A stretch of 64,000 nt of DNA, from assembly GCF_000317105.1 (NCBI RefSeq), contig NC_019693.1, positions 3,038,001-3,102,000 on the forward strand. The letters are read 5' to 3'. The stretch is from Oscillatoria acuminata PCC 6304. GTDB lineage: Bacteria; Cyanobacteriota; Cyanobacteriia; Cyanobacteriales; Laspinemataceae. Of this stretch, positions 1-6,770 are shown in pieces. Position 1 is the first letter of the stretch. Every line of letters begins with the position of its first letter. The notes beneath the pieces were generated by a model that saw only the letters and a list, made by a program, of their open reading frames with translations, was not told the DNA's origin and did not search any database. The position numbers and the translations under genes are program-made.

Positions 1-167
1 GTATTGAATTTTTCCGCTTCAATTTCGCCTAAGCGTAACCAGGCTAAAATTGCTCCCACATCACGAGGCTGGGCTTGAATCGGACGAAAAGCCGCCTCTT
101 TAGCCCCATAGTAGTTTCGCCATTCTTGGGGTGAAGCTACCCTAAAAAAACGGAGCATTTCTTGAAC
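1..167 (-). pseudogene. HigA-like antitoxin, 3' part cut off by an IS
   Basis: Reading leftwards from the IS edge, the minus strand is open to the window edge and encodes a stretch beginning VQEMLRFFRVASPQEW and later AILAWLRLGEIEAE. This is typical of the C-terminal part of long HigA-family antitoxins. Together with the 5' part at 1859-2248 it makes one gene: removing the IS and one copy of the 6-bp duplication restores the frame as NLV-QEMLRFF. The true 3' end lies outside the window. The gene is broken unless the IS excises. Confidence 0.8.
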
Positions 168-1858
168 CCCACATTCCGCAGGTTGAATCAAGTCAGTAAA
201 TAATATTTCTGGCAGGAGGCCCCTAGGAACTGAAGGATCCATCGCCGCTCATCCGTTAAATAAGTGATTTTCTTGACTCCATCAACTGTAAGCAAGTGAA
301 TGGATTGAAAACATTGAAAAACCCATCGTAGAGTTGGGGTAGTGGTGGGTTTACCTACTTGATTCTTAATCGACTTTTTTGCTTGAGCCAGAGCCTCTCT
401 TAATGCTCTTTGACCTAAACTATACACTAACAAACACAATCCCATCACCATTGCTAGGGCTTCTATTCGTTCGGGATTTTTTAGGAATACACTATCGGTA
501 AAAAACATCGGGTCTTTTAAAAACCGAAATCCTCTTTCCGTCGATTGTTGGTTTTTGTATTCCTCTAATATTTGTTCATCGCTCAGTTCATTAACATCCA
601 AGACGTTCGTAGCTAGAATAAATCTTCCCGCTCGAATTTTCTCTTGTTCTATAGCTGCCTCGTTCTCTGATAAAGTCCCTTGGATTTGATAAGAATACCC
701 AGCGGGCTTGGCTCCCTTGGGTGGTCTTCCGGGTTGGGTATAATAGGGAACTGTTAATATTTCAACCCCGGTAATTGTATGATATCGTAGCTTTTTGTTG
801 AATTGCTCAACGGCTTGCTCTGCATCAGGTTGACAAGCGAATTTCTGTTGACTTAATTTTTTAAGTTCTGCTTGGGCTTTTTCTGATAAATTTTTAATCT
901 TTTTCTTTAATTGCTTTAAGTCAGACTCTTTCCGTTTTTCACTTTCCACCAGCAGCCATCTTTGTTTAATTTCTTCATAAGTGATTTCACAACTTTTTAT
1001 CCGATATCCATCCAATTGACAAGTTTGCAGGTCTGACTCGGCGGGTTCGCTCAATAATTCTTTAGCGGCTTTCAAAGAAGCCGGAACTCGGGACACCCAT
1101 TTCAAATGATTAATTTGTTTTAAATTCTCTTGATTATAAAGGGCGGCATCGGCTACAAATAATCCGTCCATGTCCCAATTTTCCCTAAATTCTTTCATCA
1201 ATTTAGCAAAAATAGCTGAGTCGGATTCATTGCCGGAGGCTACTCTTAAATATAGCGGAACATCCCCGTCTGAACTACAAATCAAATCTACGATAAATTG
1301 TTTTAAGTCCGGACGGTGGTCTCTTGAGTATCCATAAGTAATCTCAATCGGAACGGGTTCTCCTGTGAGGTTAGGTTCCCGACTATATTGCCCATGAACA
1401 TGAAACGACGTTGAATCAAGGTGGGAGGAGCGAGTATTTACTTGGAACTTTTTAGCCGCAGCCAAGGCTAGTTTGACAAATAGTTGAGTGATGCCTACTT
1501 TATAAAGTTCATCTAGCACTCTACCTAATCGGTCATCATTGAGCAGATCTGGGGTTATCCCTTCTCCTAGAAGATGTTCTGTGGCTTTGCCGACAAAGAA
1601 TTGAGGAAATAAGTACAATGGGGCGCTCACCAACCCTAAACCATTGAGAATCATTGCTTTGACAATGATTCCTGGACTCACGAGGGTTAGGGGGTGGGGT
1701 TCCAGTTCCCGGTTAATCGCGATAGACGAGACCTATCTCATCAATGATGCCGGAGACTATGCCACAGTGGTCAATATCTTGTACTATGATATCAGATGCT
1801 ATGTCTGTCATGGTTTTAGAATATTCCGAACTCTCTTATTTTACCTGCGGAATGTAGG
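168..1858 (-). mobile_element. IS1634-like insertion sequence with 6-bp target duplication
   Basis: The ends are imperfect inverted repeats. The left end at 168-183 reads CCCACATTCCGCAGGT and the right end, read inward from 1858, reads CCTACATTCCGCAGGT (one mismatch in 16). Both are flanked by the direct repeat TTGAAC (162-167 and 1859-1864), a clean target-site duplication. One DDE transposase fills the element. The intact duplication points to a fairly recent insertion. Family placement rests on recognising the transposase; the element is about 1.69 kb. Confidence 0.9.
188..1811 (-). pseudogene. IS1634-family DDE transposase, frameshifted near N-terminus
   Basis: The main frame, 188-1681, encodes about 497 aa from a GTG and covers most of a DDE transposase: SPGIIVKAMILNGLG near the start, a catalytic-type LDSTSFHVHG, VADAALYN, and a late STERGFRFLKDP with the conserved E. 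The family normally has about 40 more N-terminal residues. These lie in another frame at 1713-1811 (MTDIASDIIVQDIDHCGIVSGIIDEIGLV, split here as MTDIASDIIVQD and IDHCGIVSGIIDEIGLV), which stops at 1713 where the downstream frame resumes as AINRELEPHPLTLVSPG. A one-base shift near 1716-1730 therefore separates them. The transposase is probably inactive unless the ribosome shifts frame or the GTG start gives a working protein. Confidence 0.85.
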
Positions 1859-2248
1859 TTGAACAAGATTCGGCTGGTTTTTGGCATCGCTATCCTGTTT
1901 TGGAATGATCCCTTGAGCCATTAATTCCTCAACAGGCAACTCATCCAACCAGCACACCCAGTTTCTTAAATCTTCGGCAGCGTCCTGGGGTACTAATTTG
2001 GCACGATACAGGGCTTCCAAACTCAACCAAAAGCTGGCACTACTGCCGAGGACAGTTTCTAATTTAAGTGCTGTTTGCTCGGTAATCGGCGCTTTACCAT
2101 TAATTAATAAGCTAATATGCTTGGTCGTGTATCCAAGACGTTTTGCTAAATCCGTCTGGGTCCACTCCCGTTCCTCAATGATGTCTGCGATCGTGTCACC
2201 CGGTGGCGAAATCCAGTCTGGGCAAAAAGTATTTAGATCCTCAGTCAT
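1859..2248 (-). pseudogene. HigA-like XRE antitoxin, 5' part cut off by an IS
   Basis: From the ATG at 2248 this encodes an XRE-type helix-turn-helix domain at about residues 17-70 (TIADIIEEREWTQTDLAKRL, then TTKHISLLINGKAPI). It continues as SASFWLSLEALYRAKL and ELPVEELMAQGIIPK, as in long HigA-type antitoxins. After NLV the frame enters the IS right end and picks up the foreign tail QPTFRR. Its rest lies at 1-167. The start overlaps the end of the upstream HigB-like frame by 8 bp, the usual toxin-antitoxin coupling. The truncated product keeps the DNA-binding domain and might still repress. Confidence 0.85.
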
Positions 2249-2438
2249 GGTAATCCCCTATCCAAACAATACAAATATGAGTGACTCGACTCCAATCGAT
2301 GCCACCATCCTCTAATCGAGGCACGGTTTCATGGGCTGGTTCAAATACTAAACGCTGTGGATGGACCAGATCGAGCGCAAATTGTCCAGCGCGATCGCCT
2401 TCTAAAGGATGGGGACGACCCGCCTGAAGCTCTGTCAC
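2241..2438 (-). pseudogene. HigB/RelE-like toxin, C-terminal remnant
   Basis: The reading frame carries the C-terminal two thirds of a HigB-type mRNA interferase: GDRAGQFALDLVHPQRLVFEP followed by DGGIDWSRVTHICIVWIGDYHD (given in two parts; family hallmark GDxxGxxxLDLxHPxRLxF). Family members are about 100-115 aa. Here the in-frame DNA is open only back to a TAA at 2472-2474, encoding ARFADLIAVSNVTELQ, and no matching N-terminus was found in any frame upstream. About 30 residues appear lost. It is followed with overlap by the IS-split antitoxin, so the whole module looks decayed. Confidence 0.7.
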
Positions 2439-2735
2439 ATTACTAACAGCTATTAAATCAGCAAAACGCGCTTACGGAAAAGGCTCTGTAGAACTCGCTG
2501 CTGACCCCTCACCTCCACAAAGGCTATGGCTGAAAATATGATAAAATACAATAAATTCATCTCAGACGAGGTATGAAAATATAGCTTAACCACGACGGGC
2601 AGATTACAAGACAGACTGAAATTTGGCTCATTACTGGCTAAATATTGAAGTAACTAACGTCATTTTTATCAAGCGTTCAGGCCGTTAGATATCCGGGTTA
2701 GAGAGCAAAATAAATTTACATTTAGAGAAGGATTA
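2439..2735. other. Intergenic region, nothing assigned
   Basis: About 300 bp between the HigB remnant and the DUF6888 gene. It contains no supported gene. It should hold the promoter of the DUF6888/DUF6887 pair and decayed HigB DNA. No clear hairpin or repeat was seen. Confidence 0.5.
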
Positions 2736-2912
2736 ATGCCTACGGCGGCCCAATTAAAAAGTTTATATCGTATCAGCTACTGGCTGACGTATGTTATGGT
2801 TCAGCCGATTCACTTGGTTTGCATTGATGAGCGTACAAGCAACCTGTATGTTTTGGCGGGGAATACGGACAACCTTGAATTCCAGATTACTCCACAAGGG
2901 GAGGAGTTTTAA
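2736..2912 (+). CDS. DUF6888-like small protein
   Basis: A 58-aa frame starting MPTAAQLKSLYRISYWLT and containing HLVCIDERTSNLYVLAG. This resembles the cyanobacterial DUF6888 family, whose members start MPT..Q and carry a VDERTGNIYILAG-like strand pair. Its stop and the ATG of the next gene overlap (TTTAATG at 2909-2914), so the two are translationally coupled. DUF6888 and DUF6887 genes commonly sit side by side in cyanobacteria; their function is unknown, though small paired genes of this kind are often suspected to be toxin-antitoxin-like. The family assignment is by memory of the motif. Confidence 0.7.
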   Translation: MPTAAQLKSLYRISYWLTYVMVQPIHLVCIDERTSNLYVLAGNTDNLEFQITPQGEEF

Positions 2913-3133
2913 TGAATCCAGTTAACTATGGGGCGATGTCTGATGGGGAATTAAAACAATATTTTCTCAAGCATCGGGAAGACAAGTTGGCGCTGAGAGC
3001 TTATTTGGATAGACTCGCCGATCGCCCCCGTCATGTAATCACAACTGTCGATGATCCGGAGTTTGAGCAGAAACTTCAAGCATCAGTTATGCAGCAAATC
3101 CAAGCGACCGAGGGGAACGCTGAAAGGGATTAG
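2912..3133 (+). CDS. DUF6887-like small protein
   Basis: A 73-aa product, MNPVNYGAMSDGELKQYFLK then HREDKLALRAYLDRLADRP. The N-terminal pattern (M-S-x-x-E-L-x-x-Y-x-L-x-H-R-x-D-x-x-A) is the hallmark of DUF6887, the usual partner of DUF6888. It starts on the last base of the upstream stop, preceded by GGGGAGGAG at about 2898-2906, a strong ribosome-binding site inside the upstream gene. It has no membrane segment. Function is unknown; pairing suggests one complex or module. Confidence 0.7.
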   Translation: MNPVNYGAMSDGELKQYFLKHREDKLALRAYLDRLADRPRHVITTVDDPEFEQKLQASVMQQIQATEGNAERD

Positions 3134-3146
3134 ATTGCTCAGGACA

Positions 3147-3212
3147 AGAAACCGGGTTTCTGCCCAAAATTTGGGAAACTTGCCCAAGTTTTGGTGAAGA
3201 AACCCGGTTTCT
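3147..3212. repeat. AGAAACCGGGTTTCT palindrome pair
   Basis: Two copies of a 15-bp near-palindrome, AGAAACCGGGTTTCT at 3147-3161 and AGAAACCCGGTTTCT at 3198-3212, enclose a CCCAAAATTTGGG-like spacer. They lie just after the DUF6887 stop and can form a nested hairpin. The same core occurs at 27045-27212. Confidence 0.85.
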
Positions 3213-3282
3213 AATCGGTGACCTGATGGCTGAGATCGCCTGGTTCACTTATTGCTAATTATCCTGGAAATTAACCCTCAGT

Positions 3283-4572
3283 TTATCTCGCTCTCCCCCA
3301 AGGAATGGTCGGGTCTGCGGCGAGTTCTACGGCGACGGAAAAGGCTCCGTAGCGGTTGAGGTGACTGGGGTCGGCAAAGTAATTATCCTGGGTGGGCCAG
3401 AGTTGTCCGAGGTCGCGGAAGATAAAGCTTCTTTGAGTCGCCATCCGTTGCATTTGAGTCCGGAATTGTTGTTCGGAAGAACGTCTCACTGGGTCGAGGT
3501 AATCGCTATTTAAGGGGAGATTGACGACCACTAGGGGGATTTGTTTGCTGTTGGTAAATTGCGCGATCGCCTCTAATGCTCTCGTCTGTGCTCCCTGTAA
3601 GCTAAATGCGGCATAATCTCCATCATATTGTCCCGCTACTCGCGGATGTTGCCGATAGTAAGTCTCGGGATTATAGCGATCGCTCACGGGAACAAACCCC
3701 GTAGCTTGCATTTGGTTCGGGGTCTGCTGGGCAGTCAGGGCTTCCATTGTGGGCAGGGGGGGTCTCCCAGTTCCGGGGGTGGGTGCAGTGGGTCTTTGGT
3801 TATTGGGACTCTCTACAGGGTCCCCCCGTCGGATCCACATCGCCTGTTGCGCTTCGTCATTATATGTAGCGGCTATTTCTTCTCTGACCTGACTAAACCA
3901 CACATTCATCGCTTGATAAGTGGTGGCAAGGGCTTCTCGGGGGTCATCATTGGTGGTGAGTGGGGGGGGCGGGTCGGTTTTGGGTAAGGCCCCCGGGACC
4001 ACACTTTGCCTCCGTCTGACGGGTCCGGTTCTGGTGGGGGGGGATGAACCTTCGGTTTGTAGGGGGCGCACGCCACTGGAGAGGAGGCGATACCCTTCGG
4101 ATTCGAGGATCGCTTGATAGGTGCGATCGGGACGACCATTATTAAAAGCTCTCACGCCATCGGCCCAAATAATCAGTTTGGGGAGTTGATCCGGGGTTAA
4201 AATTCTCTGTAACAGCAGGTCAATGACTTGGGCCGTGGCCCCATTGATGCTAAAGTTATAAATTCTCAGTCCCGGATGTCCGTAATGGGCTAAGGCAAGT
4301 TCTAAGGCGAGGGGGTCTACCCCTTGTAATGCTCTGGAACTGCCGACGATTAAGATATCTGGAGGTCCGGATTGGTTCAACTGCTGCTGATAGCGGATCA
4401 GTTGTTCGTCGAGTCGCTGACTATTAAAGGAGGGGAAGGGTTGGGACTCGGATGCCCGGGCGGTGAACCCCTCTTGACCGATCGCCGGAGGAATCCACAG
4501 GGTTTGAGTTACTGCTGGGAGTGCGATCGCCAGGGATAACAGTCTCAAAGTCACAAATGGGAGTCTTCTCAT
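3283..4572 (-). CDS. Secreted SGNH/GDSL-like protein (DUF1574 type)
   Basis: 429 aa with a signal-peptide-like start (residues 1-33, hydrophobic LLSLAIALPAVTQTLW). DILIVGSSRAL at about 73-82 matches the nucleophile block of SGNH hydrolases (GSSR) and DPSHLNRYGA at 401-410 supplies the D-x-x-H pair (D401, H404). Between them is a long low-complexity Pro/Thr-rich insert (about 165-210 and 255-285). The pattern fits the DUF1574-like SGNH proteins of cyanobacteria, which are thought to act outside the cytoplasm, possibly as acyl esterases or acyltransferases. Substrate cannot be read. No operon partner is evident. Confidence 0.7.
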   Translation of the reverse strand: MRRLPFVTLRLLSLAIALPAVTQTLWIPPAIGQEGFTARASESQPFPSFNSQRLDEQLIRYQQQLNQSGPPDILIVGSSRALQGVDPLALELALAHYGHPGLRIYNFSINGATAQVIDLLLQRILTPDQLPKLIIWADGVRAFNNGRPDRTYQAILESEGYRLLSSGVRPLQTEGSSPPTRTGPVRRRQSVVPGALPKTDPPPPLTTNDDPREALATTYQAMNVWFSQVREEIAATYNDEAQQAMWIRRGDPVESPNNQRPTAPTPGTGRPPLPTMEALTAQQTPNQMQATGFVPVSDRYNPETYYRQHPRVAGQYDGDYAAFSLQGAQTRALEAIAQFTNSKQIPLVVVNLPLNSDYLDPVRRSSEQQFRTQMQRMATQRSFIFRDLGQLWPTQDNYFADPSHLNRYGAFSVAVELAADPTIPWGRAR

Positions 4573-4880
4573 ATCGCTAATTTGTTATGGGGGCGAGTTA
4601 TCAGGTGGAACAAGACAATCCTCTTGAACAGTTTAGCCAGTTCGTGATCGTTCCTTGCTTGTCTTCATCAGAGGGGCGATCGCCCTTCTCCAGCTTCTGC
4701 TGAGATCCCGGCCATCATTTTAGCTCAAATCATGCGTTTATACGGTCACAATCCAGGCCGGATAACGGTCCAGAGAACCCACAAAGGCGGTGGGATGGAA
4801 TCGGATAATGCCTGGACCTCGGATGATCCAGGAGGGTGATCCGGTGTGGATGCAGCCCCGAAAATGGGGACCCCAAAATC
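4573..4880. other. Intergenic region, nothing assigned
   Basis: About 300 bp between the divergent SGNH-like gene and the repeated sRNA-like cassettes. A 35-codon frame at about 4733 was seen but has no family or start-site support. Nothing else is recognisable. Confidence 0.5.
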
Positions 4881-4910
4881 CCTGTAAAAAATTTTGGAAA
4901 ATTTTGCAAA

Positions 4911-4944
4911 TCTTCACAAGATTTTCACAGCCCTGGATTATCTT
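4911..4944 (+). promoter_or_regulatory. Promoter of cassette A: direct-repeat box plus -10
   Basis: TCTTCAC-AAGA-TTTTCAC (4911-4928) is a direct repeat with an 11-bp period. TATCTT follows at 4939-4944, ten bases after the repeat. This layout matches PhoB/OmpR-family activator sites that replace a -35 box. The predicted transcription start is near 4951. Confidence 0.55.
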
Positions 4945-4950
4945 GAGAAT

Positions 4951-5107
4951 CAGCTAAGGTTCCAAACCTGTTCGTAACTTCTTTCAAAGCCCATTTAAAA
5001 ACTGCTGGCTGTATTGATGTCTTTTACACCCGTTTCTTGTAAATAGACTCAGCCAGTTTATAAAAACAACCCATAACCAGACCCTCGTGGGTCTGGTTAT
5101 ATTTTTT
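4951..5107 (+). ncRNA. Putative sRNA, cassette A
   Basis: Predicted transcript of about 155 nt from the inferred start near 4951 to the terminator. CTGGCTG (5005-5011) pairs perfectly with CAGCCAG (5050-5056). A single-stranded TATAAAAACAAC spacer follows, then a 12-bp perfect terminator stem. The start is inferred from promoter geometry; the structure is read directly. No known RNA family was recognised. Confidence 0.65.
5073..5107 (+). terminator. Intrinsic terminator of cassette A
   Basis: ATAACCAGACCC (5073-5084) pairs perfectly with GGGTCTGGTTAT (5089-5100) around a TCGT loop, followed by ATTTTTT. Confidence 0.9.
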
Positions 5108-5206
5108 AAGCTAATTTTAGCCCCTGGGTACTGGATCCGGTGGAAATAAGAGGCCCTGGTCTCGGGTACTCATCCCCTTAAAAAAAATTTTCTAAAATTA
5201 GTCCAA

Positions 5207-5240
5207 TCTTCATAAGATATTCACATTCGTTAATTATATT
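5207..5240 (+). promoter_or_regulatory. Promoter of cassette B: direct-repeat box plus -10
   Basis: TCTTCAT-AAGA-TATTCAC (5207-5224) has the same 11-bp period, and TATATT lies at 5235-5240, again 28 bp from the block start. The predicted start is near 5247. Confidence 0.55.
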
Positions 5241-5246
5241 AATAAG

Positions 5247-5400
5247 TAATAAAGGTTTTAACTTCTTTTTAACTCATTTTAAAGTTCTTTTAAACTCTAC
5301 TGGCTGACACTTGATCGTTGCCCTGCCCTCTTCCATTCAATAATCGTCAGCTGGTCTATAAAATTAGCCCAGATCCCTCCGGGTCTGGGCCTATTATTTT
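5247..5400 (+). ncRNA. Putative sRNA, cassette B
   Basis: Predicted transcript of about 154 nt. ACTGGCTGAC (5299-5308) pairs with GTCAGCTGGT (5346-5355) over ten positions, two of them G-U, so pairing is kept although the sequence differs from cassettes A and C. A TATAAAA spacer and a terminator follow. The 5' end is inferred from the promoter box. Confidence 0.65.
5367..5400 (+). terminator. Intrinsic terminator of cassette B
   Basis: GCCCAGA (5367-5373) pairs with TCTGGGC (5384-5390), extended by a T-G and two C-G pairs around a short loop, followed by CTATTATTTT. Confidence 0.85.
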
Positions 5401-5543
5401 GGAGGAGCATCCCGGTATTGGACCCTAAATCGGATCTCCTTTTGGGATGGAACCCTTGATGTTAAGGGAATTGCCGGGAGAGAAGGCGACTCTCGTCTGG
5501 AGGGCCTAACCCCCTAAAAAATTTTTTTTCAAAGTTCTGAAAA

Positions 5544-5577
5544 TCTTCATCAGATATTCACATCAGTTGCTTATCTT
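5544..5577 (+). promoter_or_regulatory. Promoter of cassette C: direct-repeat box plus -10
   Basis: TCTTCAT-CAGA-TATTCAC (5544-5561) with TATCTT at 5572-5577, again 28 bp from the block start. The predicted start is near 5584. Confidence 0.55.
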
Positions 5578-5583
5578 GACAAT

Positions 5584-5731
5584 CAGCAACGGTTATTACC
5601 TTGTTTTTAACGGATTTCAATATAATTTTAAAAGCCGCTAACTGGCTCCCCCTGACTAAAGCCCTTGCTCTTTTTTAATAACCGCCAGTTAGCTGATAAA
5701 AGAAGCCCAGATGCGTAAGCGTCTGGGCTTT
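5584..5731 (+). ncRNA. Putative sRNA, cassette C
   Basis: Predicted transcript of about 148 nt. GCTAACTGGC (5637-5646) pairs perfectly with GCCAGTTAGC (5684-5693), enclosing a 37-nt pyrimidine-rich loop (CCCCCT, CTCTTTTTT). A TGATAAAAGA spacer and the terminator follow. The transcript ends 17 bp from the stop of the convergent kinase-like gene, so its terminator may serve both. Confidence 0.65.
5703..5731 (+). terminator. Intrinsic terminator of cassette C
   Basis: AAGCCCAGATGC (5703-5714) pairs with GCGTCTGGGCTT (5719-5730), with one T-G wobble, around a GTAA loop. The T-run afterwards is short (TTTGGATTT). Confidence 0.85.
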
Positions 5732-5748
5732 GGATTTGGGGGATAAGT

Positions 5749-6615
5749 TTAATGCAAGAGGGTGGCGATCGCCCGATTGGCTTGGGACCCATACCCGCCC
5801 CCAAATAAATTAAAATGATTCAGGATGTGATAAAGGTTATAAAGGGTTTTGCGCTGTTCATAATCCGCAGGCAAGGGCCAAACTTCGTTGTATCCTTGAT
5901 AGAAAGCTGAGGAAAATCCCCCAAATAATTCGGTCATGGCCATATCAACTTCCCGATCGCCATAATAGGTAGCAGGGTCATAAATAGTCGGTTCTCCCCC
6001 TTGGGTCACCCCGGCATTGCCTCCCCATAAATCTCCGTGGACGAGGGAGGGTTCAGGCGTATGATTTGCTAATAATTGAGGAATCGCATCCAGAAGGCGA
6101 TCGCCCTCGGGAAACTGCCCCCCTTTTCGCCGCGCCAATTGCAGTTGAAACCCGATGCGATGTTCCGCCCAAAACTCCGTCCAATCTGTGTTCCAATTAT
6201 TAATCTGCGGGGTGGAACCAATGGTATTATTGCGACTCCAGCCAAATTTGCCCGAACCGGAATGTTGATGCAAAGCCGCCAGTTTGCGCCCCATTTCTCG
6301 GGAGACTTCAGTATCAGCGCGAGAAGCCAACTCCAGCCACTCTAAAACAATATAGGCTGAATCATTGGCAATGCCGGTACAAATCGGTTTGGGGACCCGA
6401 ATGGTGTGTGTGTCCCACATTTCCTGCAATCCCAACGCCTCCGCCTCAAACATTGGCAGATCCACGGCGCGATTCAGCTTGACAAAATAGGTGCGACTGC
6501 CGCCGGTGACGCGATACCCTTGATTGATGCAACCTCCGCCCACAGAACGGCGATCGCCCAGGGCAAATTTCTCTCCGGTTACCTCAGCAATCTGTTTCGC
6601 AATGTGATCCCACAT
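5749..6615 (-). CDS. Fructosamine kinase family protein
   Basis: 288 aa, the usual length of the fructosamine-3-kinase/ketosamine-3-kinase family. These enzymes phosphorylate sugars attached to protein amines so that the adduct falls off. Visible kinase-like elements are the Gly-rich SVGGGCINQGYRV (24-36), the ATP-binding lysine in YFVKLN (K46), the catalytic loop HGDLWGGN (193-200) and the metal-binding YDPATYYGDRE (212-222), all family hallmarks. It converges on the sRNA-like array downstream. Substrate specificity cannot be read. Confidence 0.9.
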   Translation of the reverse strand: MWDHIAKQIAEVTGEKFALGDRRSVGGGCINQGYRVTGGSRTYFVKLNRAVDLPMFEAEALGLQEMWDTHTIRVPKPICTGIANDSAYIVLEWLELASRADTEVSREMGRKLAALHQHSGSGKFGWSRNNTIGSTPQINNWNTDWTEFWAEHRIGFQLQLARRKGGQFPEGDRLLDAIPQLLANHTPEPSLVHGDLWGGNAGVTQGGEPTIYDPATYYGDREVDMAMTELFGGFSSAFYQGYNEVWPLPADYEQRKTLYNLYHILNHFNLFGGGYGSQANRAIATLLH

Positions 6616-6683
6616 GATTCCTTCCTTCCGCCTCCATAGAATGTTCTTAAATTTGGTTTTTAAATACCTATTCTAAATTAGGA

Positions 6684-6735
6684 GTAGGGGCGCAATACGC
6701 AGGCCCTCTTTTGGGCCTGCGCATTGCGCCCCTAC
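6684..6735. repeat. 52-bp GTAGGGGCG palindrome
   Basis: GTAGGGGCGCAATACGCAGG and its near-complement frame a TCTTT-type loop, giving a hairpin of about 23 bp per arm (one mismatch) between the kinase-like gene and leuB. It has the same length and arm ends as 41121-41172 and resembles 61520-61573, so it belongs to a dispersed REP/MITE-like family. Confidence 0.9.
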
Positions 6736-6770
6736 TTCGATCTATCTGTTTACACTCAGCTATCAGAGGT

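Larger units (their letters stand above)
4881..5731 (+). repeat. Array of three diverged tandem sRNA-like cassettes
   Basis: Three units begin at about 4881, 5174 and 5510. Each contains, in the same order, an A/T-rich leader (AAAAAATTTT), a 19-bp block (4911-4929, 5207-5225, 5544-5562), a TATNTT box, an A/T-rich stretch ending TTTAAAA, a stem arm containing CTGGC, a loop of roughly 40 nt, the opposite arm, a TAAAA spacer and a terminator hairpin built on CCAGAC/GTCTGG or CCCAGA/TCTGGG. Block-to-block distances are 296 and 337 bp. No reading frame is conserved across the copies. Spacing and secondary structure are conserved better than sequence, which suggests repeated RNA genes. Confidence 0.8.

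Noticed and set aside
3906-4139. Frames on both strands within the SGNH gene's Pro-rich insert
   Set aside because: G/C-rich low-complexity DNA leaves several frames open; only the SGNH frame has motifs.
4733-4840. 35-codon frame MRLYGHNPGRITVQ upstream of the sRNA array
   Set aside because: It is too short, has no homology memory and no ribosome-binding site.
4881-5731. Reading the three cassettes as known Yfr1, Yfr2, 6S RNA or NsiR1
   Set aside because: I do not see the ACUCCUCACAC core of Yfr1 or the long bulged stem of 6S, and the cassette structure did not match what I recall of Yfr2 or NsiR1; a covariance search would settle it.
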